From Eubacteriales bacterium (GTDB taxonomy: Bacteria > Bacillota > Clostridia > Oscillospirales > CAG-382): 44,202 nt of DNA. Shown here one piece after another: positions 6,491 to 14,879 of this stretch. Below the pieces are notes generated by a model that saw only the letters and a program-made list of their open reading frames with translations, searched no databases and was not told the origin of the DNA. The stretch is from contig JAQWDK010000015.1 in the NCBI GenBank assembly GCA_028705495.1, positions 1-44,202 on the forward strand. The letters are read 5' to 3'. Position numbers and translations under genes: made by a program. Each line of letters begins with the position of its first letter. The stretch's first letter is position 1.

Positions 6491-8581
6491 ATGTTCGAAA
6501 ACAAAAGATTGTTCAATTTCACACTTGCAGGAAGACCTCTTACCGTTGAAACAGGTAAAATGGCTCAGCTTGCAAACGGTTCCTGCCTTATTCGTTATGG
6601 CGAAACTGCAATTCTCGCTTCAGCTACAGCTTCCGCAGCTCCTCGTGACGGAATCGATTTTCTTCCTCTTTCAGTAGATTTTGAAGAACGCCTTTATTCT
6701 GTAGGTAAAATCCCTGGCTCGTTTTTAAAGAGAGAGGGCCGTCCTTCTGAAAAAGCAATTCTTACTTCCCGTGTAATCGACAGATCGATTCGCCCTCTGT
6801 TCCCGAAAGATCTGAGAAACGATGTTGTCATTAGCCTTCTTGTACTTTCAGTTGACCCCGATTGTTCTCCCGAAATAACAGGATTAATTGGCGCTTCAGT
6901 TGCACTTTCTATATCTGATATTCCGTGGGACGGACCTATTGCTGGTGTGTTTATGGGTTATGTAGAAGGCGAGCAAGTTGTTAATCCTACTGAAGCACAG
7001 CGTGATGTAAGCGAACTTTCATTGACAGTCGCAGCTTCAAAAGAAAAAGTCGTAATGATTGAAGCAGGTGCAAAAGAAATCCCTGACGATTTAATGTATT
7101 CTGCTATTATGAAAGCTCATGACGAAGTAAAACCTGTAGTTGATTTTATCAATATGATAGTATCCGAAGTAGGTAAAGAAAAGTTTGAATATACTTCCCG
7201 TGAAATCGATCAAGACATCTATGATAAAGTAGCTGCTATTGCAACTGATGCTGTCAAATTTGCTCTTGATACTGATGATAAGAACATCAGGGAAGAAAGA
7301 CTTAAACCTGTTTACGAAAAAGTTTTTGAGGCTCTTGCTGAAGATTATCCCGACAGCAAGGGAATGATCAACGAATGTATGTACAAGCTTCAGAAAACAA
7401 TAGTTCGCAGATGGCTTCTCGATGAACAGAAGCGTGTTGATGGCAGAAGAATGGATGAAATTCGTCCTCTCGCGGCTGAAGTTGGTCTTTTCAAAAGAAC
7501 ACATGGTTCGGCAATGTTCACACGTGGACAGACACAGGTCATCACCGTTGCAACACTTGCTCCTGTCAAGGAACAGCAGCTGCTTGACGGTATCGACAAC
7601 GAAGAATACAAGCGTTATATGCACCATTATAACTTCCCCGGTTATTCCGTCGGTGAAGCGAAATCATCAAGAGGTGCAGGTAGACGAGAAATCGGACACG
7701 GCGCACTTGCTGAACGCTCACTTGAAGTTGTTCTCCCTTCAAAAGAAGAATTCCCTTACGCAATCAGACTTGTATCTGAGGTCATTTCTTCTAACGGCTC
7801 TACTTCACAGGCTTCAGTATGCGGTTCAACACTTGCTCTTATGGATGCCGGTGTTCCGATTAAAGCTCCTGTTGCTGGTATTTCCTGTGGTCTAATTACA
7901 GAAGACGACCGCTGGATGACGATGATGGATATTCAGGGACTCGAGGACTTCTTCGGAGATATGGACTTCAAGGTTGCTGGTACAAAGAACGGTATCACAT
8001 CAATTCAGATGGATATTAAAATTGACGGTCTTACACCTGAAATAATCAAAAACGCTCTCGAAACAACAAAAAGAGGAAGATTCCATATCTTAGACAATAT
8101 AATTCTTCCCTGCATTTCAGCTCCGAGAGATGATGTATCAGAATTTGCACCTAAGATGCTCTCCACAAAGATCGATGTTGATAAAATCCGTGAAGTTATC
8201 GGCAGCGGTGGAAAGGTCATCAACAAGATTATCGCAGACACAGGCGCTGATATAAATATCGAGGACGACGGTTCAATATTTATCTCTGCAGTCGACAAGG
8301 AAGCAGCTTATAAAGCGCTCGATATTATTAACGCGATAGTTATGGATCCTCAACCTGGTGATGTATTCACTGGCAAGGTAACAAGAATTCTCACCTTTGG
8401 CGCATTCGTTGAATTCGCTCCCGGAAGAGAAGGACTTGTACACATCTCAAAGCTTGACAACCAGCGTGTTGGTAAAGTCGAAGATGTTGTAAATATCGGC
8501 GATGTGATAAAAGTAAAGGTCTTAGAAATTGATGATAAAGGAAGAATCAATCTTTCTCGCAAGGATGCACTAGATCTCTAA
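6491..8581 (+). CDS. pnp: Polyribonucleotide nucleotidyltransferase (PNPase)
   Basis: Phosphorolytic 3'-to-5' exoribonuclease of the RNA degradation machinery; acts as a homotrimer in the cytosol. The 696-aa chain has the two RNase PH cores (FPLSVDF-like LPLSVDFEERLYSVGKIPGSF near residue 60; second core from about 325 with FTRGQTQ and GSTLALMDAGVPI), a linking helical domain, a KH domain (EVIGSGGKVINKIIADTGA near 570) and an S1 domain (GDVFTGKVTRILTFGAFVEF, from about 620). It ends soon after the S1 domain. Ribosome binding site AAGG precedes the ATG. Confidence 0.98.
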   Translation: MFENKRLFNFTLAGRPLTVETGKMAQLANGSCLIRYGETAILASATASAAPRDGIDFLPLSVDFEERLYSVGKIPGSFLKREGRPSEKAILTSRVIDRSIRPLFPKDLRNDVVISLLVLSVDPDCSPEITGLIGASVALSISDIPWDGPIAGVFMGYVEGEQVVNPTEAQRDVSELSLTVAASKEKVVMIEAGAKEIPDDLMYSAIMKAHDEVKPVVDFINMIVSEVGKEKFEYTSREIDQDIYDKVAAIATDAVKFALDTDDKNIREERLKPVYEKVFEALAEDYPDSKGMINECMYKLQKTIVRRWLLDEQKRVDGRRMDEIRPLAAEVGLFKRTHGSAMFTRGQTQVITVATLAPVKEQQLLDGIDNEEYKRYMHHYNFPGYSVGEAKSSRGAGRREIGHGALAERSLEVVLPSKEEFPYAIRLVSEVISSNGSTSQASVCGSTLALMDAGVPIKAPVAGISCGLITEDDRWMTMMDIQGLEDFFGDMDFKVAGTKNGITSIQMDIKIDGLTPEIIKNALETTKRGRFHILDNIILPCISAPRDDVSEFAPKMLSTKIDVDKIREVIGSGGKVINKIIADTGADINIEDDGSIFISAVDKEAAYKALDIINAIVMDPQPGDVFTGKVTRILTFGAFVEFAPGREGLVHISKLDNQRVGKVEDVVNIGDVIKVKVLEIDDKGRINLSRKDALDL

Positions 8582-8595
8582 AGAATAAAAACACA

Positions 8596-8626
8596 ATGCG
8601 GAGCTTTTTAGCTCCGCATCTGTTTT
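8596..8626 (+). terminator. Rho-independent terminator after pnp
   Basis: Perfect 9-bp stem ATGCGGAGC (8596-8604) / GCTCCGCAT (8611-8619), loop TTTTTA, then CTGTTTTAT. Confidence 0.85.
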
Positions 8627-8634
8627 ATAAAATG

Positions 8635-8922
8635 TTATTTTTCAGCATCTCGTAGCTCGCGTTCGAGCCAAATCGTTCCTAAATCAAAGGCTTGGAACAA
8701 GCTGTTTTTTTCTGATTGTTTTACAAGTCTTTCTGATATACTGAGTTCTTCATCTGTTTTAATTATTTGTACCGAAACTTTTGTAGCAATCTCCATACCA
8801 TTTTCATTTTTTTCAGCTTCAAGGATGTTTAAGAATAAAATAACTTCATCTTCCGGATTACCATAATAAATCTGCCTGCCTTCTCTAACAAGAGGCTTAC
8901 CCTTATAAGTTAACGTCTTCAT
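8635..8922 (-). CDS. Small conserved-looking protein of unknown function
   Basis: A 95-aa soluble protein (starts MKTLTYKGKPLVREG) with no signal peptide or membrane segment and no recognisable catalytic motif. The order of short beta-strand-like stretches (KVSVQIIKT, EVILFLNI) and a charged C-terminus suggests a small alpha/beta protein. It has its own promoter and an AAGGGAAG site about 10 nt before the ATG. I cannot assign a function. Confidence 0.7.
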   Translation of the reverse strand: MKTLTYKGKPLVREGRQIYYGNPEDEVILFLNILEAEKNENGMEIATKVSVQIIKTDEELSISERLVKQSEKNSLFQAFDLGTIWLERELRDAEK

Positions 8923-8943
8923 CTAATCAATCTTCCCTTCTTT

Positions 8944-8971
8944 ATTTTATTATGTGTTCTCATGTTGCCAA
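8944..8971 (-). promoter_or_regulatory. Sigma-A-type promoter for the small unknown gene
   Basis: Minus strand TTGGCA (8971-8966), 16-nt spacer, TAAAAT (8949-8944), about 22 nt before the ATG at 8922. It lies just past the ireB terminator. Confidence 0.55.
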
Positions 8972-8974
8972 AAT

Positions 8975-9016
8975 TAAATAAAAAATTATAAGTCGCGCTG
9001 CTTTTCAAACGCGACT
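8975..9016 (-). terminator. Rho-independent terminator after ireB
   Basis: On the minus strand AGTCGCG (9016-9010) pairs with CGCGACT (8997-8991) around a 12-nt loop, then TATAATTTTTTATTT follows. Confidence 0.75.
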
Positions 9017-9036
9017 CGTAAATTTTTCTGAGCCGT

Positions 9037-9291
9037 TTAAAGGGTCAGATAATTTTGGACGAGGACCTTCAAAAGCTCATCGCGGTCAATCTTCCTAATA
9101 ATAACCCTTGCGTTATTATGGTTTGTGATATAAGTCGGATCCTCTGAGAGTATGTATCCGACAATTTGATTTATCGGGTTGTAACCCTTTTCCTTGAGCG
9201 AATTGTAAACGCTCTGAAGTGCGTCACGCATCTCGCGTTCTTTTTCGGTTTTTATAGAGAACATCAAGGTCTTGTCTTCGTTCTTCAACAT
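9037..9291 (-). CDS. ireB: IreB family regulatory phosphoprotein
   Basis: Small cytoplasmic protein of the former DUF965 family. In Enterococcus it is a substrate of the Ser/Thr kinase IreK and influences cell-wall stress and cephalosporin tolerance. The product is clear from the core [32 protein letters not shown] and the C-terminal RDEL. The start is set at 9291, because AGGAG directly abuts an in-frame ATG at 9297 but lies 6 nt from the ATG at 9291, which gives 84 aa starting [12 protein letters not shown]. It is monocistronic with its own promoter and terminator; no kinase gene is visible here. Confidence 0.95.
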   Translation of the reverse strand: MLKNEDKTLMFSIKTEKEREMRDALQSVYNSLKEKGYNPINQIVGYILSEDPTYITNHNNARVIIRKIDRDELLKVLVQNYLTL

Positions 9292-9297
9292 CACCAT

Positions 9298-9423
9298 CTC
9301 CTAAAACATCCGCTGTGTTTTATAACAGCCGATGAATATACGCCTTTCCTCAGATTCCGTCGGGTCTTACATGAACTCGGTCATTTTTATTGACTCAAGT
9401 CAGAATAACATCTCCTAATATAT
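9298..9423 (-). promoter_or_regulatory. Long ireB leader
   Basis: The leader between promoter and ireB is about 120 nt. It contains a second TTAGGAGATG sequence near its 5' end, the same ten bases that precede ireB itself, followed by an immediate stop (ATG TTA TTC TGA), and a small hairpin GCTGT/ACAGC (9312-9316 with 9325-9329). The upstream copy could be a decoy ribosome site or a duplication; no function is shown. Confidence 0.35.
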
Positions 9424-9451
9424 ATTATACACATTTTAACGGTATTTTCAA
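9424..9451 (-). promoter_or_regulatory. Sigma-A promoter of ireB
   Basis: Minus strand TTGAAA (9451-9446), 16-nt spacer, TATAAT (9429-9424). Confidence 0.7.
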
Positions 9452-9523
9452 TAGTCCAAGCAGAAATATTTGTATAAAACATATTATTAAACGATAAATA
9501 ATTTTTTTGTAGGTTGGTTTATG

Positions 9524-9552
9524 TGGACAAACCCGCATTTGTATACTATAAT
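9524..9552 (+). promoter_or_regulatory. Sigma-A promoter of the two-domain carbohydrate protein
   Basis: TGGACA (9524-9529), 17-nt spacer, TATAAT (9547-9552), followed by a leader of about 30 nt to the ATG at 9591. It is divergent from the ireB promoter. Confidence 0.65.
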
Positions 9553-9590
9553 ACATATAAACCACCGAAAAATAAAATTTGGAGAGTAAA

Positions 9591-11489
9591 ATGAAAAAGA
9601 TAACAGTCATAACGAGAACCGAAAGTGAGCTTTCATCTATTATGACAAAAATCAAGAATGTAAAGATTCAAACAATCACTCCTGGTGAAATCGTGACTTA
9701 CGATTTCAGCGACAGTGAGGCAATCTGCATCCTTGGCGGAACCTCGTCTTCCCCTCTTGTGTTACCTGCACGAGCGAGAATCTGCATCGAAAAAGAGATC
9801 GAAAGTGGAAAACGTGTATTTGCAGAATACCTCTCGAGCATTTGCGATACATACTCCGACAAATCTAAAGTCCCATCTCACACAAGAATGTCTTATCTTG
9901 GTGACGACTCGGGGAATCTAAAGAAAAACGATATTCTTGACGACCAGAGCAACGACACTTTGAATTATCACTTTAAATATGATTTTTCTTATCCCCTTCT
10001 CGTTTACAAACATTATATTATGGCTCACTCAAATGCAGTACTCGACGAAGCTGATAAACAAAATCACACAAAATGGGCACTCTGGATGCTTAAAGATAAT
10101 GTGATGTTATGTAGCTTCAGACTTTGCAACTTTATTACTGCAAGATTTACTCCGGTATCAAAATGGCAATCCCTTGTTGAATATATTTTCAGGTGGCTGG
10201 GCGGTACTGAAATTGTTATACCTGACTTCCCTACTGCTTATCGCTTAAATGACAACGCCGAACCATTTGATGCAAAAGTGAAAAACTCTGTTTCAAGAGC
10301 TGTTTCATGGTATAAGAATACCGGTATGCTTGTAAACGGTGGTGAAGATGGAATTCTTGAAGGGCTGAGCCATATTATTGACGCCGACGGCAAGCAATCA
10401 GTTTCAGAGATGTTACGTGCCGATTGCTGCGGTGAAGCTTCTCTTGCTTTTTATACGCAATACAAGCTTGCAAACGACACAACTTGCCTCGATACATTCC
10501 ATAAGCTACAAAGGTATATATTCGAAGGTATGCAGATTAATGGTACATGCTTTGACGGAATGATAAGATGGACAGAGACAGCATGGGGTGTTTGCTATCA
10601 AGATGATGTTGCAAGAGCAATAATCCCAACTATACTATACACCCTTTATGAAAAAGATGATCGTTATCTAAACAATATAACGCGTGCGCTTGATTTCTTA
10701 GTTAAAACAACACCTAAAAATGGAATCAGACCTGCAAGAACAGACAATCTCCTTATTTATGGTTCTGATGAAGTAGAAAAGCTCGGCGATTTAGGTAACA
10801 ATGTAGCATCAGCGCATTATAACGCTTACTACCACGCAGCTCTTCTTATGGCTTACAAACTCAGCAGCAATGAAAGTTATAAAGAAGTTGCTATAAATGG
10901 CTTAGAAACACTTATGGCTCTATACCCTGACACAGTTAGAGAGCAGAGTGAGACTGAAGAGCTCTGTAGATTGATTCTACCACTTGCATGGCTCTTTCAT
11001 ACAACGGGGGAGGATAAACACCGTTCGATGCTTTATAGGGTAACCGAAGACCTTCAGCGACTGAAGAAATTTGATGGTGCTTATCTTGAATGGGATACCG
11101 GATATAAAGCACACTGCAGTAAGAAAGAAAATTCCGAATCATCTCTGCTTGCAGACAACGGTGATCCTATTTGTGACTTTCTGTACTCGATGAACTGGCT
11201 ACCATTAGGGTTTTCACAAGCATATCTTATTACATCTGATGATATGTTTTATAAGTTATGGTTTGAAAATGCAGAATTCTTCGCAAGTGCACAAATTTTA
11301 AGCGAAAACCAAAATTTAAATGGAATATGGGCTCGAGGCTTTGACCCAGAAATGCGTGAATATTACGGAATGCCCCACGATGTTGGCTGGGGCCCTTGGG
11401 CTGTTGAAACAGGTTGGACAGTAGGTGAAATCGCTTCAGGACTCGGTCTTGGCCTTTTATATAATGAACTAAAACCATTTTACAAATAG
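9591..11489 (+). CDS. Putative six-hairpin (alpha/alpha toroid) carbohydrate-active protein with N-terminal GATase-like domain
   Basis: The first 200 or so residues look like an alpha/beta class-I glutamine-amidotransferase-like fold (KKITVITRTE, ICILGGTSS, GKRVFAEYLSS). From about residue 230 to the end there are repeated helical hairpins with aromatic and acidic loops (CCGEASLAFYTQYKLAN, TETAWGVCYQDDVARAI, SAHYNAYYHAALLMAYKL, GPWAVETGWTVGEIASGLGL), as in (alpha/alpha)6 glycosidases and lyases. I cannot name a glycoside hydrolase family. There is no signal peptide, so it is cytosolic. The start is the ATG at 9591, 6 nt after GGAG; an upstream TTG in the same frame is rejected. It is monocistronic. 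Confidence 0.75.
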   Translation: MKKITVITRTESELSSIMTKIKNVKIQTITPGEIVTYDFSDSEAICILGGTSSSPLVLPARARICIEKEIESGKRVFAEYLSSICDTYSDKSKVPSHTRMSYLGDDSGNLKKNDILDDQSNDTLNYHFKYDFSYPLLVYKHYIMAHSNAVLDEADKQNHTKWALWMLKDNVMLCSFRLCNFITARFTPVSKWQSLVEYIFRWLGGTEIVIPDFPTAYRLNDNAEPFDAKVKNSVSRAVSWYKNTGMLVNGGEDGILEGLSHIIDADGKQSVSEMLRADCCGEASLAFYTQYKLANDTTCLDTFHKLQRYIFEGMQINGTCFDGMIRWTETAWGVCYQDDVARAIIPTILYTLYEKDDRYLNNITRALDFLVKTTPKNGIRPARTDNLLIYGSDEVEKLGDLGNNVASAHYNAYYHAALLMAYKLSSNESYKEVAINGLETLMALYPDTVREQSETEELCRLILPLAWLFHTTGEDKHRSMLYRVTEDLQRLKKFDGAYLEWDTGYKAHCSKKENSESSLLADNGDPICDFLYSMNWLPLGFSQAYLITSDDMFYKLWFENAEFFASAQILSENQNLNGIWARGFDPEMREYYGMPHDVGWGPWAVETGWTVGEIASGLGLGLLYNELKPFYK

Positions 11490-11498
11490 ATACAACTT

Positions 11499-11528
11499 AT
11501 CCGCCGGCTATTACCAGCGGATTTTTTT
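11499..11528 (+). terminator. Rho-independent terminator
   Basis: ATCCGC (11499-11504) pairs with GCGGAT (11517-11522), with an inner GG/CC pair, followed by TTTTTT. On the opposite strand there is no T-tract, so it serves the plus-strand gene only. Confidence 0.75.
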
Positions 11529-12780
11529 AGTGTTTACCATTGCGTAATTTTTCGACGGAATCTCTGATGTCTTGGCTGCTCGGATGCTGAAAAACGCTAA
11601 GCTCAAAGCGGGGTGCAACAGCTAAAAGGTGGTCAAAAATATCCGACTGTATACCTTCGTATTCACGCCATACGGTTGTATTAGTGAAAGCATATACCTC
11701 AAGAGGAACACCATTATCTGTCGGTGCAAGCTGACGAACCATCATAATCATATCCTTGTGAATTCCTTTATGATGCTTCAGATATTCGGTTATATATGCC
11801 CTAAAGGTTCCGATATTTGTCAGTCTCCTACCGTTGACTGGTTCACTCATATCTACCGAATTTGTATTGTTATACTCATCAAGCTCTTCGCTTTTTTGAT
11901 GCATATAGTTTTTAAGCAATGCAATTTTTTCAAATCTTTCTATAAGCTTGTCATCACAGAGTTTAATTGTACCGGCGTCGATATAAATTGCTCTTTTTAT
12001 TCTTCTACCTCCGGTAGACACCATGCCGCGCCAATTGATAAAAGCATCTGAAACTAAAGCATAAGCCGGAATTGTAGTGATGGTTTTATCAAAGTTTTGA
12101 ACCTTTACAGTAGTTAAAGAAAGCTCAATAACATCACCATCAGCGGAGTACTTTGGCATCTCTATCCAGTCACCGATTCTAATCATATCGTTAGTTGTCA
12201 GCTGTATTCCTGCTACAAAACCAAGTATGGAATCTTTGAAAACAAGTGATGTCACTGCTGTCATAGCACCGATTCCGCCAAGCATAACTAACGGGCTTTG
12301 TCCGATAAGTGCAGCAATCGCAACGATTCCGCCAAAAATGAAAACGATGACTTTTATTACCTGAAGAAAACCCTTTATTGGCTTAACCTTTGATATTTCC
12401 TTCTTCCGGTAGATGACATCAATAGTGTTTAGAACTGAATCGATTAACCATAACAAAACAGTGATTGAGTAAATGGTGATAAATCTTTGTATGAGATTTA
12501 AGTGTTCGGTAAAAGACTCTGAAAGAAAAGATGCTGTTATAGGAACAACAATATGAGAAACACGATGAAAAAATCTTTTTTCAAAGAGAATATTATCCCA
12601 CACATATCTGGTTTTTTGTATGGTTTTTCTTGCTACCTTGACTACAGTGAACCTTGTAACGACAAGAGCCAAAACGCAAATAAGTACCGCAACAACTATA
12701 GAAAGAACGAAGCCGACTACTTCAGCACGACCTTCGCTCATACCAGTGTCAGTAAAGAGTTTTTCAAAGAATGGTGTCAT
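11527..12780 (-). CDS. Mechanosensitive channel, MscS family (YbdG-like)
   Basis: Inner-membrane channel that opens on osmotic downshock. The 417-aa chain has hydrophobic segments near residues 20-45, 75-95, 130-165 and a pore helix rich in Gly and Ala (LVMLGGIGAMTAVTSLVFKDSILGFVAGIQL, about 165-195). The cytoplasmic beta domain has the YbdG-type signature MPKYSADGDVIELSLTTVKVQNFDKTITTIP. This is the miniconductance branch with a longer C-terminus than MscS. It is the last gene of the minus-strand group that begins at yerC. Confidence 0.92.
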   Translation of the reverse strand: MTPFFEKLFTDTGMSEGRAEVVGFVLSIVVAVLICVLALVVTRFTVVKVARKTIQKTRYVWDNILFEKRFFHRVSHIVVPITASFLSESFTEHLNLIQRFITIYSITVLLWLIDSVLNTIDVIYRKKEISKVKPIKGFLQVIKVIVFIFGGIVAIAALIGQSPLVMLGGIGAMTAVTSLVFKDSILGFVAGIQLTTNDMIRIGDWIEMPKYSADGDVIELSLTTVKVQNFDKTITTIPAYALVSDAFINWRGMVSTGGRRIKRAIYIDAGTIKLCDDKLIERFEKIALLKNYMHQKSEELDEYNNTNSVDMSEPVNGRRLTNIGTFRAYITEYLKHHKGIHKDMIMMVRQLAPTDNGVPLEVYAFTNTTVWREYEGIQSDIFDHLLAVAPRFELSVFQHPSSQDIRDSVEKLRNGKH

Positions 12781-12799
12781 AATCGACTCCTAAATTAAT

Positions 12800-14011
12800 T
12801 TATTTTTCTGTCTGTGGGTTTTGTTCAATCCATTTCTTATACTGCAAAAATTGCTTGTTATAACTAACATCAACATTTATCGGTGAATAGTAGTGTGCAT
12901 AAGAAAACGTTATCAGTTTTTCAGCATACTTTGATGCGATATCAAGCTGATCAGCGTATCTCGCGATAGAAGCGGGCTTACCGTCGTTGAAGTTCTCGAC
13001 ATTGAGCCAGAATCTGACTTTCGGGTTCTTCTCGGTAGCTTCTTTTAACGCTCGTACTATGTTCTCCATAAATGTAATACTGTATTTTGCACCTTTTGCT
13101 TCATCGCCATAATCTTTAGAATGTATACCTATATTGTCCTGAGGACAGAATATATCGCCTTCACGGAATGCAGTGTTCTTCAGTAGATATGTCCATTGTT
13201 CTGAAACCCTTTCAAGATCCGGTTCCTCATAGCTACTGTAGAAGGGTGAAAAAATGCAAGGCATTGAATGATCAAGTTCTGTCAATTTGTCAAGTGTTAT
13301 ACTTATCATCTTTGACCAATTAACTTCGTACTTATCCTTAGCAGAAAACATTTCCCAAGTCCAATACCAACCGGCAAAAGTTTCGGGATAATCCTTTTTG
13401 TAAAGGTTGTACAGCTCTTCAGCTGTGCGGTTCGCTAACTCTGCTTCTTTAGTACACCAAGAGAGGTCACTAAACGCATAATTCCACCACTTATTATCTC
13501 CGCCAATCCCAAGATAAACCTGCATGTCGTTTTTTTTGGCAGCTTCTAAAAGATTTGCAACTGTCATTTCGGTTACGTAAACATTAGATGCAGAGAGATT
13601 ACTATCTGATGCCATTTCTGAAGGATATGAAAAACCTATATACTTGCCATCCTTGCGATCTGAAGTGCCTTGCAGAATTACAAAGTCTAACCCAGCTCTC
13701 TTTATAACTTTCAGATACATCTCCCATTGGCTTACAGACCAAGTAGCGCAGTACCAAGGTTGTATAAAGTCACCAGACGGCAAAGGTTCACATAAAGCTG
13801 GCATTGAATCAGCCAAAAGTTTCGGCCTTTGAATCGGTGTGAACGGCAGTTCAACCTTTGACTCTTCTGGCACTTCAGACATAGTAGATGATGTGTCTTT
13901 TGACAAAGAATCAGAAACTTCGCTTAGACCGCCGCTGATTTGACAACTTGATGCGGTTATTAATAGCGAAATAAATGTCAAAATAAATCTAAAAAGTCTC
14001 TTTAGTTTCAT
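12800..14011 (-). CDS. Lipoprotein with DUF4434-type TIM-barrel domain
   Basis: The N-terminus (MKLKRLFRFILTFISLLITASSC) is a lipoprotein signal with Cys23 as the lipidated residue, followed by a Ser/Glu-rich linker to about residue 60. The rest (FIQPWYCATWSVSQWEMYLKVIKRAGLDFVILQGT, GWYWTWEMF, FSPFYSSY, FWLNVENF) is typical of DUF4434 proteins, which have a glycoside-hydrolase-like barrel. Acidic residues at strand ends fit a glycosidase active site, but no activity is established. It would sit on the outer face of the membrane, downstream of a sugar isomerase-like gene, which points to carbohydrate use. Confidence 0.8.
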   Translation of the reverse strand: MKLKRLFRFILTFISLLITASSCQISGGLSEVSDSLSKDTSSTMSEVPEESKVELPFTPIQRPKLLADSMPALCEPLPSGDFIQPWYCATWSVSQWEMYLKVIKRAGLDFVILQGTSDRKDGKYIGFSYPSEMASDSNLSASNVYVTEMTVANLLEAAKKNDMQVYLGIGGDNKWWNYAFSDLSWCTKEAELANRTAEELYNLYKKDYPETFAGWYWTWEMFSAKDKYEVNWSKMISITLDKLTELDHSMPCIFSPFYSSYEEPDLERVSEQWTYLLKNTAFREGDIFCPQDNIGIHSKDYGDEAKGAKYSITFMENIVRALKEATEKNPKVRFWLNVENFNDGKPASIARYADQLDIASKYAEKLITFSYAHYYSPINVDVSYNKQFLQYKKWIEQNPQTEK

Positions 14012-14051
14012 ACAGCAGAGTTCCTTCCCAACAAGATGATTTAAGAAAGTT

Positions 14052-14858
14052 CTACGCGTTCGATAAAAGCCTTTTCATATAATTAATATAGTGAGAGAAC
14101 ACAATACCCGGTTCTTCAAGCTCAGGAAGCCAGCGCTTAACCCATTCAAGGGATAGGTAGCCGTCAAATCCGCGTTTCTTAAGCTCTGTAACAATCTCGC
14201 ATATTGGTATATCGCCGTAACCCATCATTCTGTATATAATTTTATCATTTTGTTTTTCTGAATCTTTTATATGCAGATATTTTACAAAATCACCGATGTT
14301 AGAAAGCGTTTCGGTTATGCTTTCACCAAAATACCTGTAAGGGTGATTTATATCCCATAATACACCGCTGTTTTCGGCATTGGTGTCTTCAATAAATTTA
14401 TTCATAACCTTGGAGTCAGCAAGTATACCATTTGTTTCAATCAGTGGAACAACGCCCTTCTGCTTAGCATAATCACAGATTTTCTTGTATTGTGCTACTC
14501 CGAACGCATAATCCGTCTCTGTGGGATAAGGTTGGGGTGATATCATCACACGGATAAAAGGAACACCGAGCTTCTCCGCGAGATCGATGTAATCAGTAGC
14601 TTCTTTGTAAAAAGGTTCAGCCGATTTGGGGTTTCCTATAACTGCACCACATGTAAGCATTGATATTTTTGTCGAACCCGAAAAAATCCGTTTTATGTTA
14701 TTGATATTTCCCTCTGTAAACTTTGGGAAGTTCGGAAGATACATCTCATTCTCAAGGCCTCTGATTTCTAAACCGTCAAACCCAAGGTCAAATACGGTAG
14801 CATAAATTTCTTTCCAACTCCAACCAGGACATCCTAATGTTGAAAATGCAAGTTTCAT
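14052..14858 (-). CDS. Sugar phosphate isomerase/epimerase family protein (xylose isomerase-like TIM barrel)
   Basis: A 268-aa AP-endonuclease-2 / xylose-isomerase-like barrel. It starts MKLAFSTLGCPGWSW. Metal-binding acidic residues are visible in order: VVPLIETNG (Glu), GVLWDINHPYR (Asp, His), YLHIKDS (His, Asp) and LSLEWVKRW (Glu). The family includes sugar isomerases and epimerases and myo-inositol enzymes; the substrate cannot be read from sequence. The start is the ATG at 14858, which follows AAAGGAAG. A TTG 18 nt upstream is in frame but lies before that site. It lies 21 nt after the acyl-CoA ligase stop and 40 nt before the DUF4434 lipoprotein. Confidence 0.88.
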   Translation of the reverse strand: MKLAFSTLGCPGWSWKEIYATVFDLGFDGLEIRGLENEMYLPNFPKFTEGNINNIKRIFSGSTKISMLTCGAVIGNPKSAEPFYKEATDYIDLAEKLGVPFIRVMISPQPYPTETDYAFGVAQYKKICDYAKQKGVVPLIETNGILADSKVMNKFIEDTNAENSGVLWDINHPYRYFGESITETLSNIGDFVKYLHIKDSEKQNDKIIYRMMGYGDIPICEIVTELKKRGFDGYLSLEWVKRWLPELEEPGIVFSHYINYMKRLLSNA

Positions 14859-14879
14859 ATGATTTCTTCCTTTCAATGT

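Noticed and set aside
7091..7627. 178-aa minus-strand frame inside pnp
   Set aside because: It is the antisense of the conserved PNPase core, with Cys- and Phe-rich nonsense composition.
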